From CAYLHS01 sp964383535 (GTDB lineage Bacteria; Actinomycetota; Acidimicrobiia; Spongiisociales; UBA4744), in the NCBI GenBank assembly GCA_964383535.1, contig CAYLHS010000112.1, positions 1-5,622 of the forward strand: a DNA stretch of 5,622 nucleotides. The letters run 5' to 3'. The notes beneath the pieces were generated by a model. It was not told where the DNA came from and did no database searches. It saw nothing but the letters and a program-made list of their open reading frames with translations. The position numbers were made by a program, and so were the translations under genes. The stretch's first letter is position 1. Each line of letters starts with the position of its first letter. This document shows, one piece after another, positions 1-5,543 of this stretch.

Positions 1-377
1 AGGATCAACACCCCGACCACCACGAGAGCGACTCCGAGCCAGGCCGGACCCGACGCGACGTTCTTGATCCACCGCTCTCCGATCGATTCGTCGGTGCCGA
101 GTTCCGGGATCAGAAGCCAGCCTGCGAGATAGGCGACGATCCCGAAGCCACCGGCGAATGTCGTAGCGATGAACGCGAACCGGATGATCCACGGTTCGAT
201 GTTGAAATGATCGGCGATTCCCGCCGAGACCCCTCCAAGCACACCTCGGACCCTTCTGAGTGGCGGCCGGTCGTTGACCGGCGGCACACTCTGCTGGTCG
301 GTGCCAACCCCGGAGGACAATGATTCGTTGTGGTTGTCCATGCATGCATTGTCAGGGAGATCGCTGCACGGGTCCAT
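1..377 (-). CDS. PspC domain-containing membrane protein (partial, 3' end outside window)
   Basis: The visible 125 residues have a polar N-terminal tail (about residues 1-38), then a PspC domain at about 39-96: a basic RRVRGVLGGVSAGIADHF segment, an EPWIIRFAFI stretch and a hydrophobic helix at about 66-90 ending in a WLLIPE turn. A second hydrophobic helix starts at about 111 and runs off the window. PspC domains are small membrane modules linked to phage-shock and envelope-stress responses in bacteria. The start at 377 was chosen because AGGGGA lies 7 bases upstream (385-390); the internal in-frame ATG at 341 has no ribosome binding site. It is divergent from a histidine kinase that carries its own PspC domain, so it is plausibly a target or modulator of that two-component system (inference). 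The C-terminal half, which could hold more membrane segments or an adhesin-like domain, is not visible. Confidence 0.85.
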   Translation of the reverse strand, partial: MDPCSDLPDNACMDNHNESLSSGVGTDQQSVPPVNDRPPLRRVRGVLGGVSAGIADHFNIEPWIIRFAFIATTFAGGFGIVAYLAGWLLIPELGTDESIGERWIKNVASGPAWLGVALVVVGVLI

Positions 378-384
378 GAGGGCT

Positions 385-390
385 TCCCCT
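385..390 (-). promoter_or_regulatory. Ribosome binding site of the PspC-domain gene
   Basis: On the minus strand this reads AGGGGA, 7 bases before the ATG at 377. It decides the start in favour of 377 over the ATG at 341. It lies inside the second unit of a tandem repeat (386-408), so a regulator bound there could also mask translation (inference). Confidence 0.6.
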
Positions 391-408
391 GATCGTCCCC
401 TGGTTCGT
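386..408. repeat. Tandem 11-12 base direct repeat in divergent regulatory region
   Basis: The plus strand has CCCCTGATCGT (386-396) directly followed by CCCCTGGTTCGT (397-408), two near-identical units spaced about one helical turn apart. A CCCTGA at 387-392 also has its inverted partner TCAGGG at 410-415. The repeats sit between the divergent starts of the PspC gene and the histidine kinase. They are therefore candidate operator half-sites for the adjacent response regulator, but this is inference from position only; no known consensus was matched. Confidence 0.4.
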
Positions 409-467
409 CTCAGGGTTTCTCGGGGGGTTTCCCCGTTGTCCGACGTGGCGTGCCTGTGCAATGATCC

Positions 468-1658
468 GTGTGGGAGTCGATTATCTCGAGACTTGGCATT
501 CAAAGAAGTGAAGACCGCCTGATAACCGGCCTGGCCGGCGGGATCGCCGAAACGCTTGGCGTCGCGCCCGTCTTCGTGCGGGCAGCGTTCGTGTCGCTGG
601 TGCCCGCCGGCGGTGTAGGAGTGCTCCTATACCTGATCGGCTGGGTGTTGACACTCGAACCGCCGGAAGAGGGCTCAGTCGAGAAGCTCCGGGAACGCAT
701 CGGCGCGAAGGATGGGAGGCAGCGTTTCGCCCTGGCCGTCATGTTTGCCGGTTTCGTCCTCCTGCTCCGAGCCACCGGATTGTGGCTCGGCGATTCGCTC
801 GTATGGCCCGTGACCTTCATGGCGTTTGGGTTTGCGCTCACCTGGTCCCGGATCGACGAGGAGCGACGCGCCAAGTGGACCAAGCGGACGTTCTCAGACG
901 AGGACCTGAGGGGAACGCTGGTACGCCTGGCTATCGGCGGCGTCGTGATGACGATCGGTATTGGACTGTCGCTTCGATCTGTTGACGCGGTGAGGGTGGT
1001 CGGCAGAGGCGCGCTGGCGGTGGTGCTCACGATCGTTGGTGTCGCGCTCGTCCTTGGTCCGTGGCTCTGGAGGCTGTTCAGTCAGCTTGGTGCCGAGCGG
1101 CGGGAACGAATCCGCGCCGACGAGCGTGCCGAGATGGCGGCTCACCTTCACGACTCGGTGCTGCAAACGCTCGCGCTGATGCAGAGGACCGACGACCCGC
1201 ACGCGGTGGAAATGCTGGCGAGACGACAGGAGCGTGAGCTGCGAGCGTGGCTGTATGGGGGATCGTCGAAGGTAGAGGGAGGATTGCAGGGCAGCCTCGA
1301 AGAGACGGCCGCTCGTCTGGAGGAGACCTATCAGGTTCCGGTCGATGTGGTCGCTGTGGGTGACGTTCCCTTGGATGATCGCCTGAGAGCAGTTGTGGCT
1401 GCGGCCGGGGAGGCAATCACCAACGCAGCTCAGCACTCCGGGTGCGACCATGTGTCCGTGTTTGCCGAAGTCACCGACGAATCTGTCGATGTGTACGTGA
1501 CCGATCAGGGGAACGGGTTCGATCTCGATGCGGTGCCGGCCGGGCGAAGGGGCATCTCCGATTCGATCGTCGCAAGGATGCACCGACAAGGTGGAGTGGC
1601 GACCGTGAGCACCGAAGTCGGTTCAGGAACCGAAGTGCACTTGAAGGTGGACCGATGA
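468..1658 (+). CDS. PspC-fused sensor histidine kinase (HisKA_3/NarL-type partner, LiaS/DesK-like class)
   Basis: This is a membrane histidine kinase of 396 residues. Residues about 11-66 form a PspC domain (QRSEDRLITGLAGGIAETLG, then the GVLLYLIGWVL helix). Further hydrophobic segments lie at about 87-102, 104-125, 150-168 and 181-204. The dimerisation/phosphoacceptor helix follows with AHLHDSVLQTLALMQR; H228 next to D229 is the expected phosphorylated histidine of the HisKA_3 class. The ATPase domain shows an N box (E315, N319, H323), a DQGNGF G1 box (D346-F351), a GRRGIS G2 region (359-364) and a GSGTEVHL end (385-392). It probably senses membrane or envelope state and phosphorylates the regulator encoded next. 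The GTG at 468 is the only usable start: an in-frame TGA lies at 462-464 and no ATG, GTG or TTG follows before the PspC domain. No clear ribosome binding site is visible. The stop overlaps the next start (ATGA), so the two are translationally coupled. Confidence 0.92.
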   Translation: MWESIISRLGIQRSEDRLITGLAGGIAETLGVAPVFVRAAFVSLVPAGGVGVLLYLIGWVLTLEPPEEGSVEKLRERIGAKDGRQRFALAVMFAGFVLLLRATGLWLGDSLVWPVTFMAFGFALTWSRIDEERRAKWTKRTFSDEDLRGTLVRLAIGGVVMTIGIGLSLRSVDAVRVVGRGALAVVLTIVGVALVLGPWLWRLFSQLGAERRERIRADERAEMAAHLHDSVLQTLALMQRTDDPHAVEMLARRQERELRAWLYGGSSKVEGGLQGSLEETAARLEETYQVPVDVVAVGDVPLDDRLRAVVAAAGEAITNAAQHSGCDHVSVFAEVTDESVDVYVTDQGNGFDLDAVPAGRRGISDSIVARMHRQGGVATVSTEVGSGTEVHLKVDR

Positions 1659-2287
1659 TCAAAGTGCTCCTCGTCGATGATCACCGCCTGTTCCTGTCCG
1701 GCGTGCAGGCCGAACTCGGACGATCGTTCGAGGTTGTGGGCTCGTCGTCCGACGTCGACGCCGCCATCGACGAGATCCGATCGAAGAAACCCGACGTTGT
1801 GCTCGTTGACGTGCACATGCCTGGCGGCGGAGGCCTCGCCGTCGTGAACGCCGTGAAGGAGACGAACCCCGAGGTTCGGTTCTTGGCGTTGTCTGTGTCG
1901 GATGCCGCCGAGGACGTGATCGCGATGATTCGCGCGGGGGCGAGAGGGTATGTCACCAAGTCGATCGGACCGGACGATCTGGCCGAGGCGATTCGCAGGG
2001 TGCACGACGGCGACGCGGTGTTCTCGCCGAGACTCGCCGGGTTCGTGCTGGACGCCTTTGCCGACACCATTCCGACCGAACTCGACCCGGAACTCGATCA
2101 GCTCACGTCGAGGGAACGTGAGGTGCTGCGCCTGATCGCTCGGGGGTACCCGTACAAGCAGGTGGCGAGGAAGCTGTCGATTTCGATCAAGACGGTCGAG
2201 ACCCACGTGTCTGCGGTCCTGAGGAAGCTCCAGCTGTCGTCCCGGTATGAGCTGACCCGCTGGGCGACCGATCGAAGGATCGTGTAG
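1655..2287 (+). CDS. NarL/LuxR-family response regulator
   Basis: This is a 210-residue two-domain response regulator. The receiver domain (about 2-120) has the acidic pair D8/D9, the phosphoacceptor D52 in VLVDVHMPGG, S80 at the switch Ser/Thr position and K102 in GYVTKS. A linker leads to a LuxR-type helix-turn-helix (about 148-207) with LTSREREVLRLIARGYPYKQVA and a recognition region SIKTVETHVSAVLRKL. The family is phosphorylated by HisKA_3 kinases, dimerises and binds DNA. The ATG at 1655 overlaps the kinase stop by 4 bases and has a purine-rich GAAGGTGG at 1643-1650; the longer frame starting at 1442 would lie inside the kinase and has no homology-like content. The divergent region 378-467 is the most likely target, as autoregulation and control of the PspC gene would be expected (inference). 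Confidence 0.95.
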   Translation: MIKVLLVDDHRLFLSGVQAELGRSFEVVGSSSDVDAAIDEIRSKKPDVVLVDVHMPGGGGLAVVNAVKETNPEVRFLALSVSDAAEDVIAMIRAGARGYVTKSIGPDDLAEAIRRVHDGDAVFSPRLAGFVLDAFADTIPTELDPELDQLTSREREVLRLIARGYPYKQVARKLSISIKTVETHVSAVLRKLQLSSRYELTRWATDRRIV

Positions 2288-2496
2288 GGAATCCTCATGA
2301 GCGTGCGGGGACATGGGTAACACTTCGAGACACCACTACGTGTGGTTGCCTGCGGCTTCTTCTCTCCGACGGCTGGTTGGTTGGCGTGTGTGTTAGCTCC
2401 CGCGAGGCCGGTTGCCTCCCTCTGCGTGCCTAGCCGGCTGAGGCTCATGGCGACGTCACCGTTCCATGATCGGATGGCGGCTCGCCGTGCGGTGTC
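2288..2496. other. Convergent intergenic region with weak hairpins
   Basis: This 209-base gap lies between the 3' ends of the response regulator and the VOC gene. No convincing gene or tRNA is visible. Two short perfect hairpins could help terminate transcription: ACCAC-TACGT-GTGGT (2332-2346) and GAGGC-CGGTT-GCCTC (2404-2418). Neither is followed by a T run on either strand, so factor-independent termination is not supported. A GT-rich patch (about 2370-2395) has no assigned role. Confidence 0.5.
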
Positions 2497-2892
2497 CTAC
2501 CGAGGGTCGCTTTCGATCACGTAGACGTTGCCGTCCGGAGCGTGGAAAAAGAACCAGCCCAAGCCCTTGAGTCCGGGGTCGTCGAAGGCCTCCGCTGCCC
2601 ACACGATGTCGCTGACCTCGACCCCTGTGGACAGGACCTCTCGGTGAGCTCCTTCGAGGTCATCGACGATGAACGCGACGAAGAGTGGAACACCAGTTGG
2701 CGCGATCTGTTCCTCGTCGAATGCCTGGCCGTAGACCTCCATGAAGTCGAATCGTCCCGTCGGTAGCTGGAGAATCGACCACTCGGGATCGCCCCGCACA
2801 ACCTTCAGGCCCAGAACGTCCCGAAAGAACGATGCGGTCGCCTCGACGTGTGCCGTGCGGGTGCCGACGAACCCAACTCTCAGAACGTTCAT
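2497..2892 (-). CDS. VOC (glyoxalase/bleomycin resistance-fold) family protein
   Basis: The 131-residue product fits a single-chain VOC protein with two beta-alpha-beta-beta-beta modules. The first begins with LRVGFVGTRTAHVEATASFF and continues FRDVLGLKVV (about 4-32). The second covers VPLFVAFIVDDLEGAHREVL (about 68-87) and ends WFFFHAPDGNVYVIES (113-128), the family's usual DPDGN turn. The superfamily includes glyoxalase I, extradiol dioxygenases and metal-free drug-binding proteins. The usual first metal ligand (a His in the opening strand) appears absent, and the Glu normally three residues after GN is V125, with E127 nearby. A non-enzymatic or binding role is therefore possible, and no substrate can be named. 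The start at 2892 follows a strong AGGAGGG; a longer frame reaching 3102 would overlap the upstream gene and lacks family content. It is the last of four genes in this direction, 53 bases after the zinc-ribbon gene. Confidence 0.85.
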   Translation of the reverse strand: MNVLRVGFVGTRTAHVEATASFFRDVLGLKVVRGDPEWSILQLPTGRFDFMEVYGQAFDEEQIAPTGVPLFVAFIVDDLEGAHREVLSTGVEVSDIVWAAEAFDDPGLKGLGWFFFHAPDGNVYVIESDPR

Positions 2893-2896
2893 CCAG

Positions 2897-2903
2897 CCCT
2901 CCT
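2897..2903 (-). promoter_or_regulatory. Strong ribosome binding site of the VOC gene
   Basis: The minus strand reads AGGAGGG, 4 bases before the ATG at 2892. This is the best Shine-Dalgarno match in the window and fixes the start of the VOC protein, ruling out the upstream extension to 3102. No -10-like hexamer was seen in the 53-base gap, so the gene probably depends on upstream transcription. Confidence 0.75.
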
Positions 2904-2945
2904 GTCGCGCTCTTGAACAACTTCGTTGGCCAGGACTCGTGGACC

Positions 2946-3227
2946 CTAGAGCCACCTGACCCGGCACCAGGCGCGACGGCCACACGAAGGGCAGGTTATC
3001 CACCGATTGAACCGTGGCCCTGGGAGCCAGACAGTGAGCTTGACGATGCTGACGATGGCATCCGTGATCGGTACGTGGGTAGTGGCGCCGCACTTGGAGC
3101 ACTCGATGCGCACCCTGTTCGGGTCCGGCGTGTGATCGAAGGCTGCCTCGCGGCCGTCATCATCCTGGGGCACGTCGACGGCGGGCATTTCGAACAAGGC
3201 GCGCTTGCCCTGAGGGTCCTCTCTCAC
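2946..3227 (-). CDS. Small zinc-ribbon protein translationally coupled to ParA
   Basis: This 93-residue protein is not assigned to a named family. Residues 1-38 are polar and acidic (QDDDGREAAFD region). Two CxxC knuckles follow: C43/C46 in IECSKCGATT and C79/C82 in ITCPSCGRRAWC, 32 residues apart, with a further C88. This pattern predicts a zinc ribbon. The stretch between the knuckles (about 52-70) is hydrophobic and probably forms beta structure. The start is GTG at 3227, overlapping the ParA stop as GTGA, with GAGGAG (3233-3238) 5 bases upstream; that site lies inside the last ParA codons. Coupling suggests the product is needed in proportion to ParA and may bind it or its DNA/nucleoprotein target (inference). 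It could instead be a nucleic-acid-binding or structural zinc protein unrelated to ParA. Confidence 0.82.
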   Translation of the reverse strand: MREDPQGKRALFEMPAVDVPQDDDGREAAFDHTPDPNRVRIECSKCGATTHVPITDAIVSIVKLTVWLPGPRFNRWITCPSCGRRAWCRVRWL

Positions 3228-3976
3228 AGCCGCTCCTCGATCGACTCGGCCATCTTCCGGTAGGCATCGGCAGCCCGCGACGTCCGTGCGTAGGTGAGGA
3301 CAGTCTTGCCGTACTCCGGCGCTTCGGCGACTCGCACCGTCTTGGGGATAGGTGGCGGAAGCACATCGATGCCGAAGGCATCCGGCAGCTCATCGAGCAC
3401 GCGTCGGGCCAGATTGGTGCGGCCGTCGTACATGGTGACGATGGCACCAAGAACTCGAAGATCCGGGTTGGTGTACGAGCGGACGTCCTCGACCGTCTCG
3501 AGGAGCTGGCCCACACCTCGCCTGCTCAGCGTCTCCGGTTGGACGGGGACCAGCAGATGAGTCGCCGCGGTCAGCGCGTTGATGGTGAGCAGTCCAAGCG
3601 ACGGAGGGCAGTCGATGAGCACCAGGTCGTACTCGGACCGCAGTGGCCTGAGTGCACGTTCCAGGACATGCTCACGACCGGTCATGGTCAGCAGGTGGAT
3701 CTCAGAGCCTGCGAGGTCGATCGTCGAAGGCAGCAGATCGGGGCCGTCCCGCTCGATTCGGGCCTTGCCGGCAGTCGTCCGGCCGAGCATCACATCGTGG
3801 ACGGACAGATCGAGCTCGTCCGCGTCGATTCCCATCGCATAGGTCAAGCACGATTGCGGGTCGAGATCGACGAGCAAGACGTGAGTGCCACGAGCCTCGA
3901 ACGCCTCACCGAGCGTTTGGACCGAGGTGGTCTTGGCGACCCCGCCCTTCTGGTTGGCGACCGCGACGATCGTCAT
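3224..3976 (-). CDS. ParA/Soj/MinD-type P-loop ATPase (orphan, no adjacent ParB)
   Basis: The 250-residue product is a full-length ParA-family ATPase. It opens with MTIVAVANQKGGVAKTTSVQ, carrying the deviant Walker A motif KGGxxKTT with signature lysine K10 and catalytic lysine K15. LLVDLDPQ (34-41) is the A' motif with D37 and D39, and YDLVLIDCPPSLGLL (116-130) is Walker B with D122. PVQPETLSRRGVGQL (144-158) is typical of the ParA branch rather than MinD, and there is no C-terminal membrane-targeting helix. These proteins bind ATP as sandwich dimers and, in the ParA branch, coat DNA nonspecifically to position chromosomes, plasmids or protein cargo. No ParB gene or parS-like array is seen, so the partner is unknown. 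The start at 3976 matches the family N-terminus; the frame extends to 4066 but that part lies inside the upstream methyltransferase. No Shine-Dalgarno is present, and a TACACT hexamer 6 bases upstream suggests a leaderless mRNA. Confidence 0.93.
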   Translation of the reverse strand: MTIVAVANQKGGVAKTTSVQTLGEAFEARGTHVLLVDLDPQSCLTYAMGIDADELDLSVHDVMLGRTTAGKARIERDGPDLLPSTIDLAGSEIHLLTMTGREHVLERALRPLRSEYDLVLIDCPPSLGLLTINALTAATHLLVPVQPETLSRRGVGQLLETVEDVRSYTNPDLRVLGAIVTMYDGRTNLARRVLDELPDAFGIDVLPPPIPKTVRVAEAPEYGKTVLTYARTSRAADAYRKMAESIEERL

Positions 3977-3982
3977 GAGATG

Positions 3983-3988
3983 AGTGTA
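3983..3988 (-). promoter_or_regulatory. Candidate -10 for leaderless parA transcript
   Basis: The minus strand reads TACACT, separated by exactly 6 bases (CATCTC) from the ParA ATG, which would place transcription start at the A of the start codon. No Shine-Dalgarno sequence is present and no good -35 was found. It lies in the 20-base gap after the methyltransferase stop (3997-3999), so parA may be transcribed both from here and by read-through. Confidence 0.45.
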
Positions 3989-3996
3989 GGTGGCCG

Positions 3997-4719
3997 CTAC
4001 CTGCGGTACACGGACACGTGGCTGGTGCTCGACGACGTGAAGGGACTGCGATCCCAGCCGCCCCATCGGTGCTCTAGCTCCAGTCCAGCGGTCTTGGCCA
4101 TCAGGTCCAACTCAGGTGGGTAGGCGTACCTCACCCACACCGGGTAGAGCGTGATCGAGTCACCTTTCACGATGAGATGCTGGGAGTTCACACGCTGGTT
4201 GGCTACGTCGTGGATGCTCAAGTCGAGCTTGACCCAGTCGGTTCCGATGTCCGAAACACTCACCCGCTGGCCTCGATCGAAGCGGCTGAGGTCGGGCACG
4301 AATGCCTCGATCACGAAACGGCCACCAGGCTCGAGGTGCGTGGCGACGTTCTCGAAGCAGCGGATCTGGTCCTCCTGTGTGAGCAGCCCGAAGAACGTGT
4401 TGAACACGATGTAGACGAGTGAGAACGAGCCCTCCGCATCCACGTCGGCGAAGTCACCGAGCGTGACGGGAATCGTCTCGGACTTCGCGCGTAGGCGTTC
4501 GACCATGGCCTCGGAAGCGTCGATACCTGAGACATCGATTCCCTTCTGGGCGAGTGGGACCGCTACCCGTCCTGTGCCAATGGCGAGTTCGAGAACTCGA
4601 CCCTGACCGGCAAGCTCGTTGAGGAGCGTGACTGCCGCCGACGGATCCATGTCTCCGTACAGGTCGTCGTAGATATCGGCGATCCGATCGCCGTATGTGG
4701 AAGGCTCGTACTTCTCCAT
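3997..4719 (-). CDS. Class I SAM-dependent methyltransferase
   Basis: The 240-residue product has a Rossmann-type methyltransferase fold. Motif I is RVLELAIGTGRVAVPLA (41-57), the variant of E/DxGxGxG that binds S-adenosylmethionine. The acidic residue after strand 2 is D67 in VSGIDASEAMVERLR. A strand-4 region FSLVYIVFNTFFGLLT (99-114) and a post-motif PGGRFVIEAFVPD (131-143) follow. The N-terminus has the YGDRIADIYDDLY start common to small-molecule methyltransferases, and the C-terminal half forms a beta-rich cap ending in HVSVYRR. The substrate cannot be inferred. The ATG at 4719 fits the family start; the frame runs on to 4935 but that part overlaps the divergent peptidase gene and reads as low-complexity valine-rich sequence. 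No Shine-Dalgarno is visible, and a CAGAAT hexamer lies 6 bases upstream. It is the first of four codirectional genes. Confidence 0.9.
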   Translation of the reverse strand: MEKYEPSTYGDRIADIYDDLYGDMDPSAAVTLLNELAGQGRVLELAIGTGRVAVPLAQKGIDVSGIDASEAMVERLRAKSETIPVTLGDFADVDAEGSFSLVYIVFNTFFGLLTQEDQIRCFENVATHLEPGGRFVIEAFVPDLSRFDRGQRVSVSDIGTDWVKLDLSIHDVANQRVNSQHLIVKGDSITLYPVWVRYAYPPELDLMAKTAGLELEHRWGGWDRSPFTSSSTSHVSVYRR

Positions 4720-4725
4720 GGAGGC

Positions 4726-4731
4726 ATTCTG
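4726..4731 (-). promoter_or_regulatory. Candidate -10 for leaderless methyltransferase transcript
   Basis: The minus strand reads CAGAAT (4 of 6 matches to TATAAT) exactly 6 bases before the ATG at 4719, with no Shine-Dalgarno in between. No convincing -35 was found. It sits in the 37-base divergent spacer shared with the peptidase promoter. Confidence 0.35.
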
Positions 4732-4743
4732 CCAGGGGATGGG

Positions 4744-4749
4744 TACGCT
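4744..4749 (+). promoter_or_regulatory. Candidate -10 for leaderless peptidase transcript
   Basis: TACGCT (TAnnnT pattern) ends 7 bases before the GTG at 4757. No usable Shine-Dalgarno precedes that GTG; the AGGGG at 4733-4737 abuts the alternative ATG at 4739 too closely to act on it. No clear -35 was found. The arrangement mirrors the methyltransferase start on the other strand. Confidence 0.4.
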
Positions 4750-4756
4750 GCGCGGC

Positions 4757-5512
4757 GTGAGCAGAGCTCGGGCCGGTGTCGTTGCAATACTCGGTGTGCT
4801 CGCCGTCGCGTGTGCCACAGCTCCAACCGTCGCGAACACACCTACGATATCGACCTCCATCCCGACCACCACTGCCGATGTCTCGTCTGTCACGGTCACC
4901 ACGACGACGACGCTCCAGCCCACCACGTCAACCACCGCCCCAACCTTCCACGCCGAGATCCTCGCAATCGACGATCAGACCGCCGCCCGAATGACCTTCT
5001 CATGGCGCGAGGGGTGTCCGGTCGGACTCGACCGACTCAGGCTCTTGAAGCTCTCCTTTCACGACTTGAATGGCGGCGTCCAGTCCGGGGAGCTGGTCGT
5101 CAATGCCGACGTCGCAGACGACGTGGTCGCCGTGTTCGAGCAGCTCTTCGACGCCGGGTTTCCAATCGAGCAGATGAAGCTGGTCGACGTCTACGGGGGC
5201 GACGACGATGCCTCGATGGCTGCCAACAACACATCCGGTTTCAACTGCCGTTATGTCGATGGCACCTCGACGTGGTCGCAGCACGCCTTCGGATTGGCCG
5301 TTGACATCAATCCGCTCCTCAACCCGTGGATCCACGGTTCGACGGTCGATCCGATGGGGGCCGAACCGTATGTGGACCGATCGCAGAACGTCCAGGGCAT
5401 GATCCACGGCGGTGATGTCGTCGTGCAGGCATTCTCGTCGATCGGGTGGACGTGGGGTGGCACGTGGGTGCATTCGAAGGACTATCAGCATTTCTCTTCC
5501 ACCGGACAGTGA
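4757..5512 (+). CDS. Exported M15-family peptidase (D-Ala-D-Ala carboxypeptidase/VanY-like)
   Basis: The 251-residue product has a basic start (SRARAG), a hydrophobic segment (about 7-18) and a cysteine at 19 in LAVAC, then a Thr/Ser-rich linker (about 27-62) and a globular domain. The catalytic signature is SQHAFGLAVDINP, giving zinc ligands H176 and D183, and WGGTWVHSKDYQHF, giving the third ligand H245 with D242 at the acidic base position three residues earlier. This Hx6D...DxxH layout is that of M15 metallopeptidases, which cleave peptide bonds involving D-amino acids in peptidoglycan stems. C87 and C164 could form a disulfide outside the cell. The segment LAVAC is a weak lipobox (Ala at -3), so the protein may be a lipoprotein or simply secreted. 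The GTG at 4757 is preferred over ATG 4739 and ATG 4697, which would overlap the methyltransferase start region. Substrate specificity, whether carboxypeptidase or L,D/D,D-endopeptidase, cannot be told from sequence. Confidence 0.85.
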   Translation: MSRARAGVVAILGVLAVACATAPTVANTPTISTSIPTTTADVSSVTVTTTTTLQPTTSTTAPTFHAEILAIDDQTAARMTFSWREGCPVGLDRLRLLKLSFHDLNGGVQSGELVVNADVADDVVAVFEQLFDAGFPIEQMKLVDVYGGDDDASMAANNTSGFNCRYVDGTSTWSQHAFGLAVDINPLLNPWIHGSTVDPMGAEPYVDRSQNVQGMIHGGDVVVQAFSSIGWTWGGTWVHSKDYQHFSSTGQ

Positions 5513-5526
5513 ACCGACCCGCGGTT
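5512..5526 (+). terminator. Weak hairpin just after peptidase stop
   Basis: AACCG (5512-5516), loop ACCCG, CGGTT (5522-5526) form a 5-base perfect stem beginning at the last base of the stop codon. No T run follows, so this is at best a weak or factor-assisted terminator. Confidence 0.2.
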
Positions 5527-5543
5527 GGAAGCAGAGGGTTCGG

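Noticed and set aside
436..465. Promoter-like TTGTCC (436-441) and AATGAT (460-465) with an 18-base spacer before the kinase
   Set aside because: It would place the transcript start near 472, downstream of the only usable kinase start codon at 468, so it cannot drive that gene as annotated.
461..511. 16-codon ATG frame overlapping the kinase GTG start, possible upstream ORF
   Set aside because: Too short and without a ribosome binding site or other support; chance occurrence is likely.
894..1589. 231-codon open frame antisense to the histidine kinase
   Set aside because: It lies fully opposite a kinase with all catalytic motifs; its Arg/His/Pro-rich composition is typical of a GC-rich shadow frame.
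1442..1654. N-terminal extension of the response regulator to 1442
   Set aside because: It would overlap the kinase ATPase domain by more than 200 bases, and the receiver domain begins naturally at the ATG at 1655 with a ribosome binding site.
1505..2323. 272-codon open frame antisense to the response regulator
   Set aside because: The opposite strand encodes a complete regulator with D52 and the LuxR helix-turn-helix; no domain-like content is seen in the antisense frame.
2288..2496. Possible tRNA, small RNA or attachment site in the convergent gap
   Set aside because: No cloverleaf, T-loop sequence, conserved terminator or repeat matching another part of the window was found.
2893..3102. 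N-terminal extension of the VOC protein to 3102
   Set aside because: It overlaps the zinc-ribbon gene and is not family-like; AGGAGGG at 2897-2903 fixes the start at 2892.
4720..4935. N-terminal extension of the methyltransferase to 4935
   Set aside because: It is antisense to the peptidase signal and Thr-rich linker; its valine-rich content is the complement of the Thr codons there.
4870..4945. Repetitive ACC/ACG-rich DNA as a possible tandem repeat
   Set aside because: It encodes the Thr-rich linker of the peptidase with mixed codons; there is no regular DNA unit independent of the coding sequence.
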